64,000 nucleotides of DNA from NCBI GenBank assembly GCA_017396365.1, contig JAFQMD010000022.1, positions 1 to 64,000 on the forward strand. Reading direction: 5' to 3'. The translations under genes were made by a program, and so were the position numbers. The notes under the pieces were generated by a model. The model had not been told where the DNA came from. It did no database searches and saw only the letters and a list, made by a program, of their open reading frames with translations. This DNA is from Clostridia bacterium (GTDB lineage Bacteria > Bacillota > Clostridia > Christensenellales > Borkfalkiaceae). Below, one piece after another: positions 1 through 6,989 of the stretch (the stretch's first letter is position 1; each line of letters opens with the position of its first letter).

Positions 1-10
1 ATATGCCCCC

Positions 11-173
11 TACGAGAATTTGCCGTTTCCCTAAAGGGAACCCCTCGGCAAGAATAACGCTCGCTAATGCTCGCTTATTGCGAACTCTACGAGTTCTTTA
101 AATCTCGTAGGACACAAAAAGAAAAAAGACATACGAGAATACACCGAAACCCTTAAAAGGGCACCCTCGGTGT
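11..173. repeat. Two diverged copies of a structured repeat
   Basis: Copy 1 (11-51) and copy 2 (132-173) both begin with TACGAGAAT and then fold into the same nested hairpin. Copy 1 has an outer stem TTGCCG/CGGCAA and inner TTCCC/GGGAA. Copy 2 has outer ACACCG/CGGTGT and inner CCCTT/AAGGG. The outer stems differ in sequence but both still pair, and both copies keep an ACCC(C)TCGG 3' arm, which suggests that the structure is conserved. TACGAGAAT also occurs in the 3' half of the neighbouring tRNA-Glu (319-327). Nothing in 1-269 looks like a protein gene. The region also holds CTACGAG/CTCGTAG and CCGC/GCGG inverted repeats. Confidence 0.55.
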
Positions 174-269
174 GCAACCGCTAAAGCGGATTGTCGAACC
201 ATTTGCAAAAAAGTATGTGTAAAAACATGCTCCCGTTAGCAAATGTGTTCGTGTTCACGAGGGGAAACA

Positions 270-309
270 AAAAAGAAAAAGACAGGTAGAAACCTGTCTT
301 TTTCTTTTT
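270..309 (-). terminator. Intrinsic terminator of the tRNA cluster
   Basis: The hairpin GACAGGT-AGAA-ACCTGTC (281-298) is flanked by A-rich and T-rich arms, so it can work in both directions. It begins immediately after the tRNA-Glu 3' end on the minus strand and probably ends the three-tRNA transcript. Confidence 0.8.
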
Positions 310-383
310 GGTGACCCCTACGAGAATCGAACTCGTGTTACCGCCGTGAAAGGGCGATGTCTTGACCGCTTGACCAAGGGGCC
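309..383 (-). tRNA. tRNA-Glu (UUC)
   Basis: A cloverleaf reads on the minus strand with the 5' end at 383 and an encoded CCA at 309-311. The acceptor stem GGCCCCT pairs with AGGGGUC (one G-U pair). The anticodon loop CTTTCAC gives anticodon UUC, and the T-loop is TTCGATT. The total is 75 nt. It is the last gene of a co-oriented three-tRNA cluster. Confidence 0.95.
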
Positions 384-401
384 GTCTTATCAAGGGTAGT
401 G

Positions 402-478
402 TGGTAGCGGCGGTCAGATTCGAACCAACGACCTGCCGGGTATGAACCGGCCGCTATAACCAGCTAAGCTACGCCGCC
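402..478 (-). tRNA. tRNA-Met (CAU), elongator type
   Basis: A 77-nt cloverleaf has acceptor GGCGGCG/CGCCGCU, anticodon loop TTCATAC (CAU), T-loop TTCGAAT and an encoded CCA. The first acceptor pair is G-U, not the unpaired C-A of initiators, and the body resembles Firmicutes elongator tRNA-Met. A CAU tRNA could also be the TilS substrate tRNA-Ile2, but the acceptor and anticodon-stem sequence favour Met. Confidence 0.88.
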
Positions 479-490
479 ATATTAATAAGT

Positions 491-523
491 GCTTTCGGCA
501 AATGATATCTCATCTGCCGAAGC
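491..523 (-). other. Spacer hairpin between the two Met tRNAs
   Basis: An inverted repeat (CGGCA/TGCCG core with flanking GCTT/AAGC) fills the 48-nt spacer between the initiator and elongator tRNA genes. In a polycistronic tRNA transcript it would form a hairpin, perhaps used in processing. This role is inferred. Confidence 0.4.
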
Positions 524-526
524 AAA

Positions 527-604
<78 letters not shown>

Positions 605-633
605 ACGAGTACATTCACGCTGAATGCTTATAT

Positions 634-662
634 ATCTTACAATAAAAGACGGCGTTTGTCAA
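634..662 (-). promoter_or_regulatory. Promoter of the tRNA cluster
   Basis: On the minus strand TTGACA (657-662) is followed by a 17-nt spacer and TAAGAT (634-639), about 23 nt upstream of the fMet gene. This is a near-consensus sigma-A promoter. Confidence 0.85.
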
Positions 663-740
663 CAATTTTTAAGCGTTTTTTTGAAAAAATATTTTTTTAT
701 TTTTCACAACCGATTTCTATTTAAAAATGCGTATTTTTTA

Positions 741-769
741 TTGTTAAATACTAAAAAAATTGCTATAAT
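741..769 (+). promoter_or_regulatory. Promoter of tilS
   Basis: TTGTTA (741-746), 17-nt spacer, TATAAT (764-769). The start site would lie near 776, leaving a short leader that carries AAAGGAGAG (786-794) just before the tilS ATG. Confidence 0.8.
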
Positions 770-798
770 AGGTCTAGAAATATCAAAAGGAGAGCGTT

Positions 799-2103
799 AT
801 GCTTAACAAAAACTTATTAAAAGCAAATAGTACGGTTGCGGTAGCGCTTTCCGGTGGTAAAGACTCGATGGTTTTGCTTGACCTATTATTAAAACAATCA
901 AAAAGTTTAAATATTACCGTAAAGGCGTTAAACGTCGAACACGGCATACGCGGTGAAAGTTCTATTAAAGATAGCGAATTTGTAAAAAACTACTGCAAAG
1001 AGAAAAACGTTCCGTTGCTCCAAGAAAAAATTGATTGTCTTAATTATTGTAAAGCGAGTGGCTTATCTATCGAAGAAGGCGCGAGAAAACTTCGTTACGA
1101 GTTTTTTATAAGGGCAGTTCAAAGCGGTTTTTGCGACTTTGTTGCAACTGCTCATCATCTATCGGACAACGTTGAAACCGTGCTTTTTAATCTTTTTAGG
1201 GGCGCGTCGCCGTCGGGGCTTACGGGTATTTCAAAAAGTAGAAACGACGGTAAAATTATTCGTCCGCTTTTGAGCGTTACGAGAGAACAAATCGATGCGT
1301 ACGCAAAGGAAAATTCTATTCCTTACGTTACGGACGAGAGTAATTTTGACGACGAATATTCAAGGAATTTTTTAAGGCTTAACGTTATTCCGCAAATAAA
1401 AAAACTCTTTCCCGAAATGGAAAACGCCGTCCAAAGATTTACTGAAATTTTGCAAAAAGACGAAGAGTTTTTGCTTTCAGAAAGTAAGCGTTATTTAAAG
1501 TTTGAAGACGGTTGCGCTGTTGTAGATTTCAACGCCCCGTCGCCCGTTTTTTCACGCGCGGTAGTTTTGGCAATGAAAGAGATGGGAATAAAAAAAGACT
1601 TCGTTAAAGCGCATATAGACGCGCTTATTGATTTAAAGACCGCAAATACAAGTAAAAAAATACACCTTTTAAACGGCGTCGTAGCGGTTAAAGATTATAA
1701 CGGGATAGTATTTTATAAAGAGAGTGAAATCAAGCAAATTGAACTGCCGTTTTCTATAGGCTGTCATAACGTAGGCAAGTATAATTTGATAATTGAACAA
1801 GTTGAAAGGAGCGACGATTTAAAGAGAAAAGATAAACTTTATATCGACGCTGACAAAGTTCAAAAAAAAGCAAAAATCCGTTTTAGAAGAAACGGAGACG
1901 AGTTTGAAAAGTTTGGCGGTGGCACAAAAAATTTGGGCGATTTTTTAACCGATAAAAAAGTGCCTTTAAGGGAAAGGGACTTAATTCCCGTCGTTGCTAT
2001 CGGCTCGGAAATTTTAGTCGTTTGCGGTATTGAAATTTCAAAAAAGGTTAAAGTTGAAAAAAATACTCAAAAAATCTTTTCAATAGAATTAAAACCTGTT
2101 TAA
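799..2103 (+). CDS. tilS: tRNA(Ile)-lysidine synthase
   Basis: TilS uses ATP to attach lysine to C34 of tRNA-Ile(CAU), switching its decoding from AUG to AUA and its charging from Met to Ile. The 434-residue cytosolic protein carries the N-type ATP pyrophosphatase PP-loop SGGKDS at residues 18-23. It also has the downstream EEGARKLRY and TAHHLSDNVET motifs typical of TilS, and a C-terminal substrate-binding region. Length and start are normal, with a strong Shine-Dalgarno. It has its own promoter and is divergent from the tRNA cluster. The usual Bacillota neighbours hpt and ftsH are absent here. Confidence 0.95.
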   Translation: MLNKNLLKANSTVAVALSGGKDSMVLLDLLLKQSKSLNITVKALNVEHGIRGESSIKDSEFVKNYCKEKNVPLLQEKIDCLNYCKASGLSIEEGARKLRYEFFIRAVQSGFCDFVATAHHLSDNVETVLFNLFRGASPSGLTGISKSRNDGKIIRPLLSVTREQIDAYAKENSIPYVTDESNFDDEYSRNFLRLNVIPQIKKLFPEMENAVQRFTEILQKDEEFLLSESKRYLKFEDGCAVVDFNAPSPVFSRAVVLAMKEMGIKKDFVKAHIDALIDLKTANTSKKIHLLNGVVAVKDYNGIVFYKESEIKQIELPFSIGCHNVGKYNLIIEQVERSDDLKRKDKLYIDADKVQKKAKIRFRRNGDEFEKFGGGTKNLGDFLTDKKVPLRERDLIPVVAIGSEILVVCGIEISKKVKVEKNTQKIFSIELKPV

Positions 2104-2163
2104 AACGGTTGTAACTTTAAGCGCAATATGTTAAACTGATTGCAATAAAAGTAAGGAGTGCGT

Positions 2164-2742
2164 ATGGAAAAGAAGTTTATTCTAATAACCTCGCCACCGG
2201 CGTGCGGTAAAACGAGACTTGCAAAAAGACTTGCAACGACGCTCAGTGACACGGTATATCTTGACAAAGATACGTTAATTCCGTTGTCAAAGCAAATTTT
2301 TAGAGTTGCGGGCGAGCCTTACAATCGCAGTTCCGACTTTTTTCAAAAGAATATCAGAGATTACGAGTACGAAGTTATAATTAGTTTAGGGCTTGAGGCA
2401 ATTAAATATTCAAATAACGTTATCATAAACGCTCCCTTTACGCAAGAAGTTAGGGATGAAAAATTTTTTGAAGATTTTAGAAAACGCCTTGCATCTTACG
2501 GCGCAAAACTTTTAGTCGTTTGGATTTCTGCAACTCCAGAGCTTTGCAAGTTTAGAATGAAAAAACGCAATTCCGACAGGGATAAATGGAAGATAGAGCA
2601 TTGGGACGAATATATTAAAGGCGTAAACTTTTCCGTTCCGAATTTAAGTGAAGAAGAGTTGTTCGTACATAAAAATTCCACCGACGAAGAGGCGGACGAG
2701 CATTTTGAAAGGCTTGTAAAAAAGATAAAAAATATTAAATAA
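2164..2742 (+). CDS. P-loop kinase-like ATP-binding protein
   Basis: A 192-residue protein starts with a beta-strand and the Walker A loop SPPACGKT. It then has YLDKDTLIPLSKQ, a lid-like RMKKRNSDRDKW segment, and overall the size of nucleotide/AAA_33-type small-molecule kinases. It probably phosphorylates a small molecule or RNA/nucleoside substrate in the cytosol, but the substrate cannot be read from sequence. ATG 2164 is preferred over the in-frame GTG at 2158 because AAGGAG ends at 2157 and would overlap that GTG. It follows tilS by 60 nt and is closed by a terminator. Confidence 0.75.
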   Translation: MEKKFILITSPPACGKTRLAKRLATTLSDTVYLDKDTLIPLSKQIFRVAGEPYNRSSDFFQKNIRDYEYEVIISLGLEAIKYSNNVIINAPFTQEVRDEKFFEDFRKRLASYGAKLLVVWISATPELCKFRMKKRNSDRDKWKIEHWDEYIKGVNFSVPNLSEEELFVHKNSTDEEADEHFERLVKKIKNIK

Positions 2743-2763
2743 TCGACTTATAGACTAATTTTT

Positions 2764-2796
2764 AAGCCCCCAAAAGCATTTTGCTTTTGGGGGCTT
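2764..2796. terminator. Bidirectional terminator between kinase and truA
   Basis: A perfect 15-bp stem AAGCCCCCAAAAGCA / TGCTTTTGGGGGCTT with a 3-nt loop sits between convergent genes. It serves both strands. Confidence 0.9.
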
Positions 2797-2802
2797 AGGT
2801 TT

Positions 2803-3543
2803 TTAATATTCAACTGATTTTAAGATTAAAGCGTTTGGCGGTAGGGTAAGCGCAGGGTTAGACGCCCTTGAATTACCGTTTTTTAGTAGGCTTTCTACTT
2901 GAGAAACTGACATTTCTCCATTTGCAACTTTTACTAAAGTTCCAGCGAGAATTCTTACCATATTATATAAGAATCCTTCTCCGCAAATTCTAAAAATCAA
3001 CTTTTTACCGTCCGCTATCAAAGTCGAAGAATAAATTGTTCTCACACACGACTTTTCGTCGCCATCACTCGTTTTAAAAGCCGAAAAGTCGTGCTTACCG
3101 ACAAATAGTTGGCACGCAGATTTCATATTTTCAACGTTTACCGACGGTTTTAATTTATAAAATTTAGGGTTTAAAAGGGGTAAGGTGTGGTCTGAAAGGT
3201 AAAAGCCGTATTCGTAGGTTTTGCTCTTTGCGGAAAATCTTGCGTGGAAATTTCCGTCAACTTCTCTTGCTGAAATCGCTTGAATATCTTTTGGTAAAAA
3301 CCTGTTGAGTTTATAAGGAATTCTATCGGTTGGGAGTTTTGTCTGGGCGCTAAAATCAAAGAAATAACTTTCCGCCGATACGCCGGCGTCAGTTCTGCTA
3401 CAACCGTTTATAGCAATTTTAGTTTCAAACAATTTCTCTAAAGCGCAAGTTATCTTGTCCGAAATTGAATTTCCGTTTTTTACGCTTTGAAAACCCGAAT
3501 AGTTTTTTCCGTTAAACTGTATTTCAATTAAAAATTTACGCAT
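2803..3543 (-). CDS. truA: tRNA pseudouridine(38-40) synthase
   Basis: TruA isomerises uridines 38-40 in the anticodon stem of many tRNAs. The 246-residue protein has the invariant CSRTDAGVSA motif with catalytic Asp52, the N-terminal FNGKNYSGFQ strand-turn and the C-terminal GEGFLYNMVRILAGTL motif, all diagnostic of the family. The length is normal. It lies downstream of the acyltransferase on the minus strand, with a terminator between them, so it probably has its own or read-through transcription. In many Bacillota truA lies with ribosomal genes, so this location is atypical. Confidence 0.95.
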   Translation of the reverse strand: MRKFLIEIQFNGKNYSGFQSVKNGNSISDKITCALEKLFETKIAINGCSRTDAGVSAESYFFDFSAQTKLPTDRIPYKLNRFLPKDIQAISAREVDGNFHARFSAKSKTYEYGFYLSDHTLPLLNPKFYKLKPSVNVENMKSACQLFVGKHDFSAFKTSDGDEKSCVRTIYSSTLIADGKKLIFRICGEGFLYNMVRILAGTLVKVANGEMSVSQVESLLKNGNSRASNPALTLPPNALILKSVEY

Positions 3544-3554
3544 ATTTACCTACT

Positions 3555-3590
3555 AAAAACTCCCGTTAATCAACTTATACGGGAGTTTTT
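3555..3590. terminator. Terminator between acyltransferase and truA
   Basis: The stem AAAAACTCCCGT / ACGGGAGTTTTT (12 bp) has T-runs on both strands. The 12-nt loop contains TAATCAACTTAT, a partial match to a motif that recurs elsewhere in the window. Confidence 0.8.
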
Positions 3591-3594
3591 GCTG

Positions 3595-4887
3595 TTATTT
3601 TGTATTTTTATCGAATTTAAAGTCTTGCCACTTGCCACCCGAAATTCTATGCACTTCTTCAACCGACAAAAAGAACTTTTCGGTGCAACGTTCTTTTGGA
3701 TAAAACTCAGTAAACTGACCGTTTACGAAAGTGTAAAAGCGTGAGATATCCGTACACATACCCATAGTCGGAACTTCATTTGGGTTGAGGTGGAACTTAT
3801 AGGGTTCGCCGTTTTTAGTTCCGTCGTACGTCATACCGCTTCTATCAATGGTAAGTTTTCCGCTACCTACGATTTCTGACGTTTTGTAGTCTTTAAGCGG
3901 TTTAAAATCGGGGAGCATTCCCATGTCAACGTCAATAGTGTAAGAAAAATTCTCGTCTTTAACTTCTTCTTTTATAATGTCGCGTTGCATATTAAACCAC
4001 TTGGTTTGAGTTTCGGGAATAACGCAAGTATCGTCAAACGGCGTCATCTCGTAAGTGTCGTCAATGGTTGCGCCGTTTCCACAGTTTAAACATTTAATGA
4101 CGTTGTTTTCGCTGTGCATTGTGAGTTGTTTACCACATTTAGGACACCAAAAAAGCAGGTCGTGCAAGCCGTCTGCGGCTTTCCCTTTGGTGTCGTATTT
4201 GTGCTTGTGAATTTTATTCCAAGAGTAGTCGTCTTGGTAGAGTTTGTCGTTTAAAATATCCTCAATTTCTTCAGCGGAAAGTTTTTCGAGTTCTTCGGGC
4301 GTAAACATTTTGCCGATTGTTACTTCAACTCGACCAGGACTTTCGTTTAAAGTATATTTAGGGCAAGTTAAGTGACCGCCCTTTATGTAAGAGTAATACA
4401 CGGGCACTTTAAACATTTTTAAAAATTTACCCGTTCCGATTGCTACGGGTTGATTTGCGCCTGAAATTGAATTCATGCCCTCGGGGTAAATAACGATATT
4501 TCCACCGCTTTTTAAAATGCGCGTAACTTCTTTTATAGTGTAGAAATCGGGGGTAAAGTTCTTTTTAGGAATAACGTTTAAAAGCCCGAAAACACCTTTT
4601 AAATGACTTCTGAAAAACTCGTTGTAGCCCGCTACGAAATTGTACCTGTTTGGAAGGGCGGGGATACCCGTGAAAATGTAGTCCATACGGGAAGTGTGGT
4701 TACTTATCAAGATGTGCGGATTTTTCTCTTTTCTAATATCTTGCTCGTAAGTAACTTTTACGCCGTATTTCTTGAAAAATAAAAGTTTCCAAACACCGCC
4801 TAAAACTCGGTATATAAACGCGTTTGGTTTTTTTAATTTTCTTTTCTTTAACTTTTGATCAATCGTAAGTTTTTCTTTTGTTGCCAT
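3595..4887 (-). CDS. PlsC-like acyltransferase with zinc ribbon and C-terminal domain
   Basis: The N-terminal half is a lysophospholipid/1-acyl-glycerol-3-phosphate acyltransferase domain: HTSRMD (HX4D, residues 64-69) and IYPEGMNS (PEG 135-137) are the catalytic and glycerophosphate-binding motifs. It should transfer acyl chains onto a lipid at the inner membrane face. At 430 residues it is much longer than plain PlsC (about 200-250). Residues 248-269 form a zinc ribbon (C248, C251, C266, C269). The last ~90 residues are beta-rich, with a pattern that could be PH/GRAM-like. The function of the extension is unknown. AGGTGG precedes the ATG. Confidence 0.8.
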   Translation of the reverse strand: MATKEKLTIDQKLKKRKLKKPNAFIYRVLGGVWKLLFFKKYGVKVTYEQDIRKEKNPHILISNHTSRMDYIFTGIPALPNRYNFVAGYNEFFRSHLKGVFGLLNVIPKKNFTPDFYTIKEVTRILKSGGNIVIYPEGMNSISGANQPVAIGTGKFLKMFKVPVYYSYIKGGHLTCPKYTLNESPGRVEVTIGKMFTPEELEKLSAEEIEDILNDKLYQDDYSWNKIHKHKYDTKGKAADGLHDLLFWCPKCGKQLTMHSENNVIKCLNCGNGATIDDTYEMTPFDDTCVIPETQTKWFNMQRDIIKEEVKDENFSYTIDVDMGMLPDFKPLKDYKTSEIVGSGKLTIDRSGMTYDGTKNGEPYKFHLNPNEVPTMGMCTDISRFYTFVNGQFTEFYPKERCTEKFFLSVEEVHRISGGKWQDFKFDKNTK

Positions 4888-4903
4888 AATCCACCTCGAA
4901 TAA

Positions 4904-4933
4904 ATTATATCATAATTTGTAAGTTTTGGTCAA
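4904..4933 (-). promoter_or_regulatory. Promoter of the acyltransferase gene
   Basis: Minus strand: TTGACC (4928-4933), 18-nt spacer, TATAAT (4904-4909), leaving a short leader to the ATG at 4887. Confidence 0.75.
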
Positions 4934-4969
4934 ACGAACTGTTAACTTAAAGGTTAAACTTTTGTAAAA

Positions 4970-4992
4970 AAGCCACGCTTTTGGCGTGGCTT
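4970..4992 (-). terminator. Terminator after the ESAP-tail protein
   Basis: The stem AAGCCACGC / GCGTGGCTT is followed on the minus strand by a run of Ts. It begins 5 nt after the stop of the upstream minus-strand gene. Confidence 0.85.
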
Positions 4993-4996
4993 AGTA

Positions 4997-5608
4997 TTAT
5001 TTGTTTTCGGTTGAGCCGTTTCTAAGTTTTGATTTATCTTTTTTTACGAGTATCGTTCTCGGTTTTTCGTACTTGCTCTTTCTGTAAATAGGCATTGCCG
5101 GAATACCGTCGTCATAAATCTTGCCCTGTGATTTTTTAGGAGCAGGTTTTACTTCAGTTGGAGTATTGTTGCTCGTTTCGACTGGGGCTACGGGAGCGCT
5201 TTCAGCCTTTTGTTCCGCCGTATATTCTAGTGGAGCAGGAGCGCTTTCAGTCTTTTCTTCCGTCTTATCTTCAACGGGGGCGGAAGTTGGCGCGCTTTCG
5301 TTTATCGGGGTTTCAACTGTTTCATCTTCAGTTGCTTTTAAGTCGCTTACGTTTTCGTCGCTTGGGGCGCTTTCAGTAGAATTGCTAACGGTAGAAGTTT
5401 CTGGAGTTGATTTTTTCGTCTTTTTGCGTCTGCATCCTCTTATTATTGCGATAATTATAAAAACGAGTAATGCTACTGCTAAAAGTTCTACCAAAATCAT
5501 TGAAACGTAAGCCATAATTTCAGAGCCTGTTTTTTCAACCAAAAAGTCAAAAACGTTAACGATAAAGTCGATAATTGGTGCTAAAAAGTTTAATAAATTG
5601 TTAGTCAT
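4997..5608 (-). CDS. Small membrane protein with an ESAP-rich cytoplasmic tail
   Basis: I do not recognise the family. The 203-residue protein begins with a hydrophobic segment (about 3-24) and a clear membrane helix (about 32-58), stopped by RGCRRKKTKK, which places the rest in the cytoplasm. Residues 70-155 are low-complexity and rich in Glu, Ser, Ala, Pro and Thr, with repeated ESAP units. The last 45 residues are basic and more ordered (KIYDDGIPAMPIYRKSKYEKP onward). The tail resembles that of YajC in this window. It could be a scaffold or envelope factor, but this is speculation. It is monocistronic with its own terminator. Confidence 0.7.
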   Translation of the reverse strand: MTNNLLNFLAPIIDFIVNVFDFLVEKTGSEIMAYVSMILVELLAVALLVFIIIAIIRGCRRKKTKKSTPETSTVSNSTESAPSDENVSDLKATEDETVETPINESAPTSAPVEDKTEEKTESAPAPLEYTAEQKAESAPVAPVETSNNTPTEVKPAPKKSQGKIYDDGIPAMPIYRKSKYEKPRTILVKKDKSKLRNGSTENK

Positions 5609-5704
5609 AACGAAAACCTCACGTTTAATTTAAATTTATTTTAAATTAAAATTAAAAATTTGTCAATAGAAAAGGCAATAAATAAGTTATTTAATTAAAA
5701 CAAT

Positions 5705-5732
5705 TTGCTTTTTTAGTATTTTGTGTTACAAT
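5705..5732 (+). promoter_or_regulatory. Promoter of the two-flavoprotein operon
   Basis: TTGCTT (5705-5710), 16-nt spacer, TACAAT (5727-5732), about 40 nt before the start codon. Confidence 0.6.
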
Positions 5733-5774
5733 ATTTGTAAAGAAATTATCTAATTTAATTCGGTGGAGAATAAA

Positions 5775-6989
5775 ATGCAAAAGACTTACAGTGTTGCAAT
5801 AATCGGCGGAGGATTTTCGGGGCTCGTTTGCGCGGAGACTTTATCTTGCAAATTCGGTGGCGAAAACGTATTGCTGATTGAAAAAAACGATAGGGTTGGT
5901 AAAAAAATTCTTGCAACGGGTAACGGTAGAGGCAACTTTACAAACCTTGATTTATCGTCGGAAAAATACCACTCAGTTTGTGGGGCAAGCGTGTCTAAAA
6001 TTTTAAATAAGTACGGCAATAAGTCGATTATCGACTATTTTAAAGGTCTTGGCGTTGATTTTTCTACTGAAAACGGTAAGGTTTATCCGTCGTCTTTTCA
6101 AGCAAATTCTCTGCTTGATATGTTACGGCTTAAACTCGATTATTTAAAAACTGAAATTAAAACGGCGAGTAGAGTAGAAAAAATCGTAAAGGTAAAGGGT
6201 GGCTTTAAGGTAATTGCAAACGAAGAGTATTTTGCGAAAACGGTTATTTTCGCTTGCGGTGGAAAGGCGAGTAAGCAATACGGCACGGACGGAACGTCTT
6301 ACGCTATTTTAGAAGAGTTAGGTCATACCGTAACTAAACTCTATCCGTCGCTCGTTCAAGTAAAAACCGACACGACAAAAATCAAAGGTTTAAAGGGGTT
6401 AAAGCAAGAGGCGGATATTTCGGTAATCCGTAACGGAAAAAGCATAGTTTCGTTTAGGGGCGACGTTCTTTTTACTGATTTTGGAGTAAGCGGAAACGCC
6501 GTGTTTTACGCGTCGGCATATTTGCCAACGGATACTAAGTGTAAACTTTCAATATCGTTTTTACCTGAAAAAAGCAAGCAAGAAATTGAAGATTTTATTG
6601 TAAACAAATTTAAAAATTTACCGTATCTAAGCGTTGAAGAGTGTTTGACGGGCGTTATAAATAAGCAAATAGGCAAGGCGATAATTAAAGACTGCGGTAA
6701 TTTGAGTAAAAATCAAAAGTCGGCGAGCATAATTGCCCAAAAAGTTAAGGATTTCACGTTAGACGTTAAGGGAACTCTCGGTTTTGACAACGCGCAAGTT
6801 ACAAAGGGCGGTATTAGGTTTAGCGAAGTTTGCGAACTAACTTTGCAAAGTAAACTCGTAAGCGGTCTATTTATAGTCGGCGAGGCGTTAGACGTTGACG
6901 GCGATTGCGGAGGTTACAATTTACAGTGGGCGTATTCGAGCGCCAAAACTGCGTGCGACGGAGTGATAGATTATTATGAAAATAGATAA
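5775..6989 (+). CDS. BaiN/HI0933-family FAD-dependent oxidoreductase
   Basis: A 404-residue flavoprotein of the HI0933 family (NAD(P)/FAD-dependent; includes BaiN-like and aminoacetone oxidase-like members). The FAD-binding GGGFSG lies near the N-terminus. Also present are KKILATGNGRGNFTN, the FACGGKAS strand and the C-terminal GDCGGYNLQWAYSS signature of the family. The physiological substrate is unknown. ATG 5775 is preferred to GTG 5763 because GGTGGAG supplies the Shine-Dalgarno. It overlaps the next gene by 14 nt, implying translational coupling with a second flavoprotein. Confidence 0.88.
   Translation: MQKTYSVAIIGGGFSGLVCAETLSCKFGGENVLLIEKNDRVGKKILATGNGRGNFTNLDLSSEKYHSVCGASVSKILNKYGNKSIIDYFKGLGVDFSTENGKVYPSSFQANSLLDMLRLKLDYLKTEIKTASRVEKIVKVKGGFKVIANEEYFAKTVIFACGGKASKQYGTDGTSYAILEELGHTVTKLYPSLVQVKTDTTKIKGLKGLKQEADISVIRNGKSIVSFRGDVLFTDFGVSGNAVFYASAYLPTDTKCKLSISFLPEKSKQEIEDFIVNKFKNLPYLSVEECLTGVINKQIGKAIIKDCGNLSKNQKSASIIAQKVKDFTLDVKGTLGFDNAQVTKGGIRFSEVCELTLQSKLVSGLFIVGEALDVDGDCGGYNLQWAYSSAKTACDGVIDYYENR

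Noticed and set aside
181..393. Minus-strand 70-residue ORF
   Set aside because: It runs through tRNA-Glu and its terminator, so it is not a gene.
402..478. tRNA-Ile2 (lysidine) assignment for the second CAU tRNA
   Set aside because: The acceptor and anticodon stems match elongator tRNA-Met of Bacillota better than tRNA-Ile2.
624..806. 60-residue ORF upstream of tilS
   Set aside because: It spans the tRNA and tilS promoters, has no ribosome binding site and reads as AT-rich noise.
5121..5510. Plus-strand ORFs opposite the ESAP-rich gene
   Set aside because: They are frame shadows of the low-complexity tail and have Ser/Val-rich composition with no start signal.
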